Shown piece by piece: positions 8,301 through 16,006 of a stretch of DNA of 18,204 bases. Source of the stretch: Chrysochromulina tobinii (Eukaryota > Haptophyta > Prymnesiales > Chrysochromulinaceae); NCBI GenBank assembly GCA_001275005.1, contig JWZX01002349.1, positions 1 through 18,204 of the forward strand. The letters are read 5' to 3'. Each line of letters starts with the position of its first letter. The stretch's first letter is position 1. A program made the position numbers and the translations under genes. Below the pieces are notes generated by a model. The model made no database searches. It was not told where the DNA came from and saw only the letters and a program-made list of their open reading frames with translations.

Positions 8301-10459
8301 CTGCCCGGCGCTCACCGCTCCGGGCCGTGCTTGCGGCGCCCCCCACCACCAGCGCCGCCCTCGTCTCCACGTTCACTTCCGGCGCAGCGGCCGCGAGCGC
8401 CCGCAGCCAGCTCCCCTCTGGCCGTCGGCTCATCGGCCTGGGCGGTGGGCGCGTCCTGCGCCTCGCGCCTCGCGCCGCCTCAGGATTCGCGTACGAGATG
8501 TTCGAGTGTGCTCCGTCTCCGTGTGTCGCCGACGACTGCCTGGGGCCGGCCGCCCCGACGGGCGGCGAAGTCAAGTGCGCGTCCGTCGGCGCCGGAGAGG
8601 TGGCGCGAGCCGCCGGCTCCCTCTCGGACGGGAGCGCGCCGACGGCGGCACAGCGGGGCCTGACCGGACGGCTCACGTCCCTCGAGGCGAAGGCCACGCC
8701 GCCCGACGAGCTCAACGCGGCGCGTCGGCCGACCGTTTCGGGCGCCGTTTCGGGCGCGCTCGTCGCCGATGGTGCCGGCGCGGCGCCCGTTACGGCGCTC
8801 GGCGGCTCGTCGAGCAACGGCGTGCCGCTGCCGCTGAGCGCGGTCCTGCCGCCGCGCACGCACGGCGGAGGCGTCGTGGGGCGCACCCAGTGGCTGCGGC
8901 TCGACGGGGATGGAAGCGTCATCGGAGGGGATGCGCTTCTCGAGTACGAGAGCACCACGGGCGGCGTGCGGCTGCGCCAGCTCACGATGCCGTCGGATGT
9001 GCCCATCGCGACGCTCGGCTCGGCGCCCCCCCCCGCGGTGCCCGCCTCAGCAGGGGCGACGCTGGCTTCGGGCGCCCTCGGAGGCGCTGCCGCGGGCACC
9101 TCGTGCGACTCGCTCCCGTTACTCCCGTACCTGACGGCGCCTTGGGCCTTCCCCGCACACCGGCTGCACAGCCTGGGACGCGCGATGGTGCTCGACGTCG
9201 ATCCCCTCACCGCCATCTTTCGCGTGTGGAAGTGCGATGGGGCGCTGCCAGCCGCCATCCTGCCGACGGTCGGCGACGCGCCCATCACGCCGCCCATCAC
9301 GACCAAGGCACGCCCGTCCGTGCCTTGCGTGGCCATCGACAATGGAGTGTGGCCACCCCTCGCCTCGCATGAGCAGGCCGTCTGGCTCGGCGACGCGCTC
9401 GGCGATGCTGTGCTGCTCTTCGCGCCGCTGAGTGGCGCGTACGAGGTGTGGCCGGTTCGTCAGATCGCAGCTCGCGTGATGCCGCGCCCGGGACAGCGGG
9501 CGCTCGCGGCGGGCGTGTGGGCCGAGCTCCTCGGATGCACGCTGCATCACGCGGGCGGCTCGACGCTGGTGGCGCTGCGCCCCAATACCGGTGAGTACTC
9601 CCTCCTCCTCCTCGACTCGTCCGCCCTCGTAGGCGCACGCGCGGTCGACGCTGCGCCGAGCGTGGCCACGCCGCCCGCGGCAGCCACGGCGCCGCTTCGC
9701 CGCATCGGTGGCTTCAAGGCCGCGGCCACGCCACTCTCGCCCTCCCCCCCACCCGCCACGGAGGACTTTGGGTCGAGCGCACGCCCTCTCGGTACGCCCG
9801 CGCCTCCGCTAGAATATGGTCTGCTTTCACAGGGGAGCCTCGCCGACGTCCCAGCTGTCACACTCGATGATCCAGCTACCGCCGCCGCCGCCGCCGCCGC
9901 CACCGCCGCCGCCCCGTCCGCCGCCGCCGCCGCCGCCGCCGCGTCAACGGCCGCTTCCAAGCGCCCCTGCGCATTCGCCTACCACGACGCCACGTACCTC
10001 GGCTCCGACCTGCTGCTCAGTGTCGAGCCGGCGAGCGGGCGCTACTGCGTGCTGCGGCTCACGCGCGAGCGCCCGTCGCTACCGGCTCTGGCCCATGTGG
10101 GGGGGGGCGACCTGCGTCACACCCCCTGCGACGCGCGCTCGTGCACCGAGTGCTCCACGCAGCCCGGATGCGGCTGGTGCGCTGTGACGGGCACGTGCGT
10201 GCAGGGCGACGAGCGGGGCGCGTGCGGAGGCGGCTGCGAGGAGCACTGGTTGTACGGCTACTGCTCGGCCGACTGGCCGTGTGCGCACCATTCCACCTGT
10301 GACGACTGCCTCGCGCACGAGATGTGCGGCTGGTGTGCTGCGACGAGGACTTGCATGGCGGGCTCGGATGTGCAGCCCCTCCACCTGCACTGCCCGGCAG
10401 GCTACCGGTACCAGCAGTGCTCGGGGCGAATCGGCAACGCGACCGTGGTCGCCGTGTGA
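5342..10459 (+). CDS. Secreted repeat protein with about 15 YLG modules and three PSI-like domains
   Basis: This single frame of 1705 codons starts at the ATG at 5342, chosen because it opens a typical signal peptide (MAAHVSLVSLFLVLSAEG). The frame is open 133 codons further upstream without protein-like character. The body is about 15 copies of a module with a 'YLG..LLxYDxxTGxYxVLR' core, first at residue 58 (TYLGRERVLAFD) and last at about 1550 (TYLGSDLLLSVEPASGRY). Spacers are Ala/Pro/Ser-rich, including polyalanine at about 9876-9950. The short strand-turn-strand units could be propeller-like or a beta-solenoid. A PSI-type Cys module (CGWCQANGRCVRG, near 6524) interrupts the first five copies, and two more (CGWCAVTGTCVQG; CGWCAATRTCMAG) close the protein. 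No C-terminal membrane segment is seen, so secretion to the cell surface or extracellular matrix is likely. PSI modules are known from receptors; binding partner and function are unknown. Confidence 0.8.
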   Translation: MAAHVSLVSLFLVLSAEGVRVGTDSSLLVPSGITSSSGSLSSAAGSLRPDFSHVALTYLGRERVLAFDQWTGEHALWSLERNEVSKCDAFMWPPLSAGRWAALRYHEFVFVGFTQLIALDPSTGKLTLTECDDSAFLPRCHGEALRCSPLFEHTLAPLQPGHAAIHELTYLGRELLLHYDRTSGRYAVLRFEGCALNATGALPRRCALSAPLARGTLPAGAQHTYLGSGWLLAYHPHGAASYEVLRIRRAAEPSPTGARANGTASAANGGAAVGIQLERVSAGTWPVAGSWSDDGRRHRLLGLHEGMLIEYDKETAAFRLLDLQPDGVETATEATSVAEPSSAESEAAPLTVTREGSLRYVVLNAGVMPSSATSGCGKHTDSFTCLRASLEGKACGWCQANGRCVRGDAWGPCRRSACVGGPVACGVWHSPAGTLAAIDPGHALAAVDAASALQNVTATAAPDATPYTQLPYTHLMDKTSCLKCSGGGAELRGGAMAALAACGECAVLQASLGQGAILPADALGQDGLLSHLAQFVLQTLRTEACARVLSTGCVLLGGSSAFRLQAATAAPIQPPLVPVASAAQVEKKDALTNGTNGTGSSAANATEAEEEVPPTFAFSLQVRLGSTADLAAAASTAVPYAVLHLVIAAPSAGFDDQTDDEGSGAEVGTLLLTSVALSLAPSNASDVALALPPVEALESPIMAPLQLDARAFLAYATPAFDPTASRRGITPLAGALPAASAALAFGTHELIYLGYDAILDYVPASAAMAVHQLDAGAAAAGGSPVLTPPLATTTWTARYRRFAYLGFDWWLEYDPSDGAYGLHRCGHERWRVGLPPLCSPLCPTALGCGTLSDLSGDVTLLYLGHDALLSVHRLTGAYALLRLERSPARLVAPPAAVATDGSPAADLTMATLSLGSAANAAAPAADLEAAEGAGLRGTLPALAGREIAYLGNELLLALDDDSSSVGGASGGGNALFFLLCRNASEVAARRSPLRAVLAAPPTTSAALVSTFTSGAAAASARSQLPSGRRLIGLGGGRVLRLAPRAASGFAYEMFECAPSPCVADDCLGPAAPTGGEVKCASVGAGEVARAAGSLSDGSAPTAAQRGLTGRLTSLEAKATPPDELNAARRPTVSGAVSGALVADGAGAAPVTALGGSSSNGVPLPLSAVLPPRTHGGGVVGRTQWLRLDGDGSVIGGDALLEYESTTGGVRLRQLTMPSDVPIATLGSAPPPAVPASAGATLASGALGGAAAGTSCDSLPLLPYLTAPWAFPAHRLHSLGRAMVLDVDPLTAIFRVWKCDGALPAAILPTVGDAPITPPITTKARPSVPCVAIDNGVWPPLASHEQAVWLGDALGDAVLLFAPLSGAYEVWPVRQIAARVMPRPGQRALAAGVWAELLGCTLHHAGGSTLVALRPNTGEYSLLLLDSSALVGARAVDAAPSVATPPAAATAPLRRIGGFKAAATPLSPSPPPATEDFGSSARPLGTPAPPLEYGLLSQGSLADVPAVTLDDPATAAAAAAATAAAPSAAAAAAAASTAASKRPCAFAYHDATYLGSDLLLSVEPASGRYCVLRLTRERPSLPALAHVGGGDLRHTPCDARSCTECSTQPGCGWCAVTGTCVQGDERGACGGGCEEHWLYGYCSADWPCAHHSTCDDCLAHEMCGWCAATRTCMAGSDVQPLHLHCPAGYRYQQCSGRIGNATVVAV
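5501..10060 (+). repeat. Array of degenerate YLG protein modules
   Basis: Modules begin near 5501, 5651, 5838, 6008, 6231, 7582, 7737, 7913, 8175, 8424, 8886, 9159, 9371, 9537 and 9983. Conserved positions are His or Arg three to five residues before YLG, paired Leu, an acidic residue, TG or SG, an aromatic, then a Val-Leu-Arg strand. The copies have diverged at DNA level, so the array is old. A gap at about 6590-7580 has no module and instead holds a Cys-containing, Ala-rich segment with a different strand pattern. Confidence 0.7.
9876..9955 (+). repeat. GCC-repeat polyalanine tract
   Basis: Runs of GCC broken by ACC and TCC encode polyalanine with Thr, Ser and Pro within the YLG-module protein, just before its last module. 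It is a trinucleotide repeat in frame, prone to length change, and probably a flexible spacer. Confidence 0.7.
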
Positions 10460-11062
10460 GAGTTGAGAGGAGCGGAGGCGAGAGCACATGGGCTCGCGCG
10501 GGCTTGAACAAAGGGAGCGCTGCAAGTAATCACGTGCTGACTGAACATTCGGGTCTAATGTCATGTTAGCCGGGGGGGGTTCGCGTTCGGAGGACCCTTT
10601 CAAGACGAAAGACCCGTCCCGTTTTAATGCTGGCGCCGAAGAAACTTGCCCTCACGCCTCAGGTGCGCAGGAGCGCGAGGTTTGAGACTGGCTTTTGCAG
10701 AAACCAGAATTTTGTGTTATTTGTTTTTTAATTGTTGGTTAGCGAACTTGATACTTGTGTATTGGATTTCCACGACCAGACAAGTTTAGTGGCTCGCTTG
10801 CTTGCTTGTGGGTGTGCTATTGGCACTTTTGGCTAAAGTTTCAGGTACAAAACCCTGGCTGTTTTACGAGAGATGGACGGCCCGCGATGACGAAACTGTA
10901 CATGGAACACGCGCGGCCGACGGAGTCTGAATTTTTCTATTGCTGGTAGGTACCGGTAAAAATTCCTACAGTGCTGTACTTGCACTCGAGGGAGGTTTTC
11001 GACTCGCACCTCGCGTCCAAGGTCCTTCTGTCACCTTCTGCGATCGCTCGCGACTCCAGACG
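10460..11062. promoter_or_regulatory. Intergenic spacer with AT-rich island; probable promoter of the receptor gene
   Basis: The spacer lies between the TGA at 10457-10459 and the signal-peptide ATG at 11063. Bases 10690-10780 are strikingly AT-rich for this locus, including TTTTTTAATTG at about 10725, and bases 10920-10975 are moderately so. A palindrome TACCGGTA sits near 10951. An 8-base G run at about 10571-10578 marks the probable 3' untranslated region of the upstream gene. No tRNA, transposon end or convincing small gene is visible. The plus frame of the downstream gene is open back to 10940, but that extension is not protein-like. Confidence 0.45.
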
Positions 11063-14000
11063 ATGTTCGCTGCCACGATCGCTCTCGCGTTGGTCGCCTC
11101 GGTGACGAGCAGAATCCAAAGCGGCCCAACCCTCATCCAGGATACAGCCCCTGCATCCAAAGTGCAGGCTGCTCACAAGCACGTCCCAAGTGATTCGCGC
11201 AGAGCATTGTTCCTCCATTTCCATACTCCTCATGCGCATGTGTCTCCTCCATTGCAGCCCCTTCCACCGCTCCAGCCGCCTCCGCCGCCCTGGCCGCCCG
11301 GATATCCTCTGCCAGCAGATCACGTGCTAGTAAGCAGCACGCCGCAGCTCCGCCACGCACTCACGGGCGAGACGGATCATCAGATTCTGGTGCTGCGAGC
11401 AGGCGCACACCTTGCACTCGATGGGGTTCAATTATCGATCGGTGCGGGCCGGCGTGTGCGAATCGTGGGCGACGGCGATGGCCCGTGGCCTGTGATCGAC
11501 GGCGCACGTCGCAGCCGGCTGTTTGACGTGAGCGGCGTTCTAGAGCTCGAGGGCGTGCACCTGACGAGGGGGAACGCCGATTCGGGTGGCTGCATGCGTG
11601 TGAGGCCTGGCGGGCACGTGAGCGTGCATCGCGGCCTCTTCTCGCTCTGCACCGCAGCCAGTACAGGTGCGGGGGCTGGGGGGGGTGCCCTATTCGTCGA
11701 CGCTGCGACTGCAGAGCTTGTGAACAGCACCCTGGAGGACTGTTCCGTTGCCAATCACGGAGACGGCTACGCTGCAGGCGGGGCAGTGTACACCAGAGGT
11801 GCCAGCATATCGCTGACCAGCACGACCATCTCGAGCTGCGCCGCCACCACCACTGGGGCTGGTACTGCATGGGGGGGGGCGTTGGTGATCGTCGGAGGCG
11901 ACCTAACGATGGACGACACTATCATCACCGAATGCGTCGCGATCGCGTCGGGGGGTGGCCGCGCGCAAGGGGGGGCGTTGTACACTACAGATGCCAGCGC
12001 GACGGTGGCCCTCACGACCATCTCCAACTGCACCGCCACCACCGCTGGGGCTGACTCGTTTGGCGGAGCCATGGAGATCTATGGAGGCAGCCTGACGTTG
12101 GACGACAGCACCATCACTGCATGCGTCGCGAGCACGTCGGGGGATGACAATGCCTACGGCGGCGCGGTGTATACTAGGGAAGCCAGCACGTCGCTGACCA
12201 ACACGACCATCTCCGACTGCACCGCTCTTGCCAGTGGGGGTGGCCCTTCGTATGGCGGGGCGATGATGATCCTTGGAGGAAACGTGATGTTGGAAGGGAC
12301 CACCATCACTGCATGCGTCGCCAGCGCGTCGAGCGTTGGCAACGATGACAGTGCGTACGCGAACGGCGGGGCGGTGTTCATCCAAGACGCCCGAGTGACG
12401 CTGGCCCATTCGATCATCTCCGACTGCACCGCTGTCACCGACGGGGAAAGCGATGCTAACGCTGCGTATGGCGGCGCATTGCACATCCGCGGCGGCACCA
12501 TGACGCTAGACGACACCACCATTACTGCATGCGCCGCCAACGCGACCGAGGTTGGCAATGCCTACGGCGGTGCGGTGTTTGCCGTCCTCGCCAACACGTT
12601 GCTGACCAACACGACCATCTCCGACTGCACCGCTCTCGTCAAGGGAGGCGATGCGTGGGGCGGGGCGATGGCGATCATTGGAGGACACGTGAAGTTGAAC
12701 TTGTCCACCATCACTGCATGCGTCGCCAACGCTACTGGCCTCATCACGGATAAGTCTTGCGACGCGCACGGCGGTGCGATGTACGTGCTGTTCACGGTCT
12801 CCGATGGCAACCCTCTGCACGGCAGCATGTCGCTTACCCACACGACCATCTCTGACTGTGCCTCCACCACAACCGCTGGCTCTGGCACTGCGTTTGGCGG
12901 AGCCATGGAGATCGTTGGACAGTGGACAGTGACTTTGGACGACGTCACCATCGCTGCATGCGTCGCCGCGTCAGGGGCTGGCAATGCCTATGGCGGTGCG
13001 GTGCACAGTTCAAGCGGTGCACTCCTGTCGATAACCAACACGACCATCTCCGACTGCACCGCCTCCACCGCGGGGGAAGGCACTTTGGCCCATGGGCTGA
13101 ACCCGTTGGCCCAAGGTGGCGGACTGAACATCCGTCAAGGCAGAGCGACGTTGCACAGCACCACCATTACCAGCTGCTCCGTTCGCAGCTGCAGCGGCTG
13201 CCTCGGCCTTGGTGGTGGCATGTATGCCGAAGACACGCACGTCCTCCTCGAGCACGGCTCCTTCATCGAAGCATGTTTTGCCTCGGAAGCCGGCGCATCG
13301 CTCTACCCGTCATATGCCGCATTTGTCACCTACGCCTTGCCTGCGCCGCCCGGCCGCTTCGTTGCCGCCTCCGACTGTACCGTTTATCGTGCCGCTTGCG
13401 CCCGAGACCTGAACACCAACGAGCCCCTTGACCCGTTCTGCTTTTACACGCAGTCGACATGCAACATCTTAACCGAGCCCAATGCAACCGTCTACGGCTT
13501 CCCCTGCCAGCCGCTGCTACCAATTGGCCAGCCATGCGACTGGCTCGCGGTCCCAGGTCTAGTGGGCCGCGTCACCCAGTTACTCCCCCAGACCCCGCTC
13601 GAGGATGATTATCCGTACCCGTGCGCCGCTGGGATCCTGGGCTCTGCAGAGGTTCAAGGGCAGCGCAGCTCCCAGTGCGGTGGCCGGTGCCCGGCTGGTC
13701 TGCTGTGCGACAAGGTGGTTTCCGTGCATCCGCGAGAGTGCCCGCTGCATTCCTACTGCCCCGAGGGATCTTCGAATGCCATCCCCTGCCCCGATGGGTA
13801 CGTCGGCGACCGCCCCGGCCTCAAAGCTGCATCGGATTGTGCATTGTGTCCCTCGGGCCACTGGTGCAACAGCGGGCAGGCGTTCCCGTGCGACGTGGGC
13901 CTGTATGCTTGGGGCCCGGCCGCTAGCCGGACAACCCTCGAAGCTTGCCGTCGGTGCCCCGCTCGCACCACTACGCTCGAGACGGCCACTCCCTCTGTGG

Positions 14001-16006
14001 AAGGCTGCTTCTGCCAAGAGGGTTTCCTCACCTCCCCATCCTCCACCGGAGCGCTTGCATGCGAGCCTTGTCCGAACGGCACCACGTGTGGGAGCGTCGG
14101 CACGACGGTTGAGACGCTGTCGATACAGTCAGGGTACTGGCGGCCCGGGTACTACTCGACCCAAGCGCGGCTTTGCCACTATGGCACTTGCGCAAGCGGC
14201 ATGACGGCCAGTGCATGGTACGATCGTTCGGCGTCGTGGACGTGCACTCCCGAGCGCGGCCTGTCCGGAGCGTATTGCCGGCTCTGCAGTGAGCCCGACC
14301 ACTACTTTCGCTTGGGCTGGTGCCGCTCTTGCGAGGACGTTCGGCTGAGCTTGACCGCTGCTCTGATCTCGGCAGCATGTGCCGTTGGGGTTGTAGCATT
14401 CCTTGTATGGCACTCTGGACGGTGGACTGATGGGGCCTCGTATTGGGCCTCAATCTTCGCGTTGGCGCAACGGCTGACACTGCGCACCAAGCTCAAGCTC
14501 ATCATCTCGTTCTATCAGACGTTTGCACAGCTCGATGCTGTGTACGACGTGGTGTATCCGCCCGAGTTTGAGTCGGTCGTCCGATTCGTGCGTGCCCTTG
14601 CAGCTGACATGCTAAGCTGGCTTCCGGGCTTGCACGCCACCTGTGTTGGCCTGGGTTCCCTCTCGTCTCAGCTGTGGGCGGCGATCACTTTGCCCCTTGC
14701 ACTCGTGGTCACGATGTTCGCGGCCGCGCGATGCTGCCGAGGCACGGCGATCGCAGCCCTCCCATATGTCCTCGCCGCTACGTTTCTGAGCTTTGTGCCC
14801 GTCTCGTCGCTGGGTTTCCGCGCTCTCGCCCCGTGCGACTGCTTTGAGTACGTGAACAACTCGGCGCCGACTTGCTTTCTACTCTCCGACTTCGCGGTCG
14901 AGTGCGACTCGGAGAGCATCATGTCGGCGCCATGGTCCGTGTTGTTGCCTGCCTTCCTTGCGGTCCTGATGTACGGCGTGAGCGTGCCCCTAATCTTTGC
15001 GGCGTTGCTTTGGTCGTGTAGCGACGCGGTCATTGGACGGTCGAAGCCGACCGAGCTCAGCCGCGCGCTTGCGTTCCTGTACGAGGGGCTCAACCCGCAT
15101 GTGAGCTGGTGGGTGCTCTTCGTACTCGCACGCCAGCTCGTTCTGACGGGCTTCCTCGCCCTGATCGAGCCGGGAACTCTGATGCAGCTCTACCTGGGCC
15201 TCATCGTTGCGAGCCTCTCGTTGGTCATCGAGATGCATGTGTCGCCGTACGTGGACCCGGGGAATCGTCTGCTGGCGACGGTGAGTGGCACGTCGCTCGT
15301 ACTCGCGATGATTGGGCTGCTGGCGCTCAAGATGAGCGCCTTCCTCCCCGACGCCAACGTCGCGAACCCCACGAAGATTCTGGTGCTCCTCGTCGTGGCC
15401 GCGCTCGCGGTGGTGGGCGCAGCCGTTGCTGTCTTCATCCTTGAGTCGCGTGCCATTCTCGCCGAGCGTCGGTCGATGGCTGTCCGGCGACTGCGTCTGC
15501 AAGGGATCGACAAGGCTGTGACATTGGCACCGAGTGCACCGGGCCGGTACCATGTGTTCCTGTCGCACGCTTGGGTGACCGGCCAGGACCAGATGCGCGT
15601 CGTCAAGCAGCGATTGCTCGACATGCTGCCGACGGTGCACGTCTTTCTCGACGTCGACGATGCTCAGCGCAGGGTGGGTAAGGGCGCCGAGGTACTCAAC
15701 CGCTCGGATAAGTTCCTTCTCTTCGCGTCCGACGGCTTCTTCGGAGGGATCCATGCGCCGAGCCGGCCGTGCATGGTGGAGCTCCTCAAGGCGGTGCAGC
15801 TCGGGCTCGAGATGATCACCGTGCTCGAGGTGGAGGACAAGCACTTACCCCTGAGCCCGTCCCAGCTCTACGAGCAGATGTGCAAGCTCGACCAGCCCGT
15901 GCTCGATACGAACGGCACTCCAGTGCTCGACGCGCACGGGCAGCAGTTCCCGAGCATGTACGCCAAGTGGGGGACTTACGAACGGCTGGGGCCACGTGCT
16001 CACTGA
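11063..16006 (+). CDS. Beta-helix / Cys-rich / multi-pass membrane TIR receptor, main part
   Basis: The ATG at 11063 opens a signal peptide (MFAATIALALVASVTS), so I place the start there although the frame is open from 10940. A Pro-rich linker follows (about 11243-11322). Next come about 17 right-handed beta-helix rungs (11609-13326; motif TTISDCTA...YGGA), of the pectin-lyase-like or polymorphic-membrane-protein type. Then a Cys-rich stalk (13366-14340) carries GCC2/GCC3 ephrin-receptor-like units (CPDGYVGDRPG...CALCPSGHWC). About eight hydrophobic segments follow: 14345-14410, 14671-14740, 14752-14820, 14935-15013, 15107-15166, 15179-15243, 15269-15331 and 15380-15442. The KLKLIISFYQ and CDCFEYVNN...FLLSDF motifs recur in algal and oomycete membrane proteins. 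The cytoplasmic tail is a TIR domain (15548-15838): YHVFLSHAW, FLDVDD, FLLFASDGFF, and CMVEL with the catalytic-position Glu at 15779-15781. The frame hits TGA at 16004-16006, but a natural continuation follows in the next frame. The role is inferred as surface sensing with TIR signalling or NAD cleavage. Confidence 0.8.
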   Translation: MFAATIALALVASVTSRIQSGPTLIQDTAPASKVQAAHKHVPSDSRRALFLHFHTPHAHVSPPLQPLPPLQPPPPPWPPGYPLPADHVLVSSTPQLRHALTGETDHQILVLRAGAHLALDGVQLSIGAGRRVRIVGDGDGPWPVIDGARRSRLFDVSGVLELEGVHLTRGNADSGGCMRVRPGGHVSVHRGLFSLCTAASTGAGAGGGALFVDAATAELVNSTLEDCSVANHGDGYAAGGAVYTRGASISLTSTTISSCAATTTGAGTAWGGALVIVGGDLTMDDTIITECVAIASGGGRAQGGALYTTDASATVALTTISNCTATTAGADSFGGAMEIYGGSLTLDDSTITACVASTSGDDNAYGGAVYTREASTSLTNTTISDCTALASGGGPSYGGAMMILGGNVMLEGTTITACVASASSVGNDDSAYANGGAVFIQDARVTLAHSIISDCTAVTDGESDANAAYGGALHIRGGTMTLDDTTITACAANATEVGNAYGGAVFAVLANTLLTNTTISDCTALVKGGDAWGGAMAIIGGHVKLNLSTITACVANATGLITDKSCDAHGGAMYVLFTVSDGNPLHGSMSLTHTTISDCASTTTAGSGTAFGGAMEIVGQWTVTLDDVTIAACVAASGAGNAYGGAVHSSSGALLSITNTTISDCTASTAGEGTLAHGLNPLAQGGGLNIRQGRATLHSTTITSCSVRSCSGCLGLGGGMYAEDTHVLLEHGSFIEACFASEAGASLYPSYAAFVTYALPAPPGRFVAASDCTVYRAACARDLNTNEPLDPFCFYTQSTCNILTEPNATVYGFPCQPLLPIGQPCDWLAVPGLVGRVTQLLPQTPLEDDYPYPCAAGILGSAEVQGQRSSQCGGRCPAGLLCDKVVSVHPRECPLHSYCPEGSSNAIPCPDGYVGDRPGLKAASDCALCPSGHWCNSGQAFPCDVGLYAWGPAASRTTLEACRRCPARTTTLETATPSVEGCFCQEGFLTSPSSTGALACEPCPNGTTCGSVGTTVETLSIQSGYWRPGYYSTQARLCHYGTCASGMTASAWYDRSASWTCTPERGLSGAYCRLCSEPDHYFRLGWCRSCEDVRLSLTAALISAACAVGVVAFLVWHSGRWTDGASYWASIFALAQRLTLRTKLKLIISFYQTFAQLDAVYDVVYPPEFESVVRFVRALAADMLSWLPGLHATCVGLGSLSSQLWAAITLPLALVVTMFAAARCCRGTAIAALPYVLAATFLSFVPVSSLGFRALAPCDCFEYVNNSAPTCFLLSDFAVECDSESIMSAPWSVLLPAFLAVLMYGVSVPLIFAALLWSCSDAVIGRSKPTELSRALAFLYEGLNPHVSWWVLFVLARQLVLTGFLALIEPGTLMQLYLGLIVASLSLVIEMHVSPYVDPGNRLLATVSGTSLVLAMIGLLALKMSAFLPDANVANPTKILVLLVVAALAVVGAAVAVFILESRAILAERRSMAVRRLRLQGIDKAVTLAPSAPGRYHVFLSHAWVTGQDQMRVVKQRLLDMLPTVHVFLDVDDAQRRVGKGAEVLNRSDKFLLFASDGFFGGIHAPSRPCMVELLKAVQLGLEMITVLEVEDKHLPLSPSQLYEQMCKLDQPVLDTNGTPVLDAHGQQFPSMYAKWGTYERLGPRAH
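11609..13326 (+). repeat. Tandem beta-helix rung repeats, alternating two types
   Basis: About 17 units of 30-40 codons alternate between an odd form (S..LTNTTISDCTA...YGGAM.I.GG) and an even form (..TLDDTTITACVA...YGGAVY...A). The basic duplication unit is thus a pair of about 64 codons. DNA similarity is still visible: CACGACCATCTCCGACTGCA occurs near 12202, 12610 and 13039. Each rung carries one Cys and many carry NTT or NAT glycosylation sequons. Alternating Ser/Thr and hydrophobic residues with a Gly-Gly turn fit a parallel beta-helix. Confidence 0.75.
15983..15998 (+). other. Apparent one-base frame break between TIR and TIR-like domains
   Basis: The first frame reads ...KWGTYERLG then PRAH and stops. 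The +1 frame from 15993 reads HVLTEDKLNPDLG... and continues as family-like protein for 300 residues. Omitting one base around 15992, in GGGGCC, would join them smoothly. No intron with suitable GT or GC and AG ends and the required length (1 modulo 3) is obvious here. It could be a sequencing or assembly error at the GC run, a true mutation, or recoding; an error is the simplest explanation. Confidence 0.65.

Noticed and set aside
7924-9342. 472-codon minus-strand open frame
   Set aside because: It lies fully inside the YLG-module gene, whose repeats establish the plus-strand frame; the shadow has no coherent motifs.
10755-10949. Small 64-codon gene in the AT-rich spacer
   Set aside because: Trp/Phe/Cys-rich composition looks like translated non-coding DNA; no domain, and no support beyond an open frame.
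10940-11062. N-terminal extension of the receptor gene
   Set aside because: The 41 extra residues precede a clear signal peptide at 11063 and begin in AT-rich spacer sequence.
11609-13326. Bacterial polymorphic outer membrane protein or transferred adhesin
   Set aside because: The rungs resemble that family, but the same polypeptide carries GCC2/GCC3 modules, a multi-pass membrane core and a TIR tail, and base composition matches the neighbours, so no recent transfer is supported.
14990-15844. 284-codon minus-strand open frame
   Set aside because: It is antisense to the membrane segments and TIR domain; its His/Glu/Arg-rich composition is the complement of hydrophobic codons.
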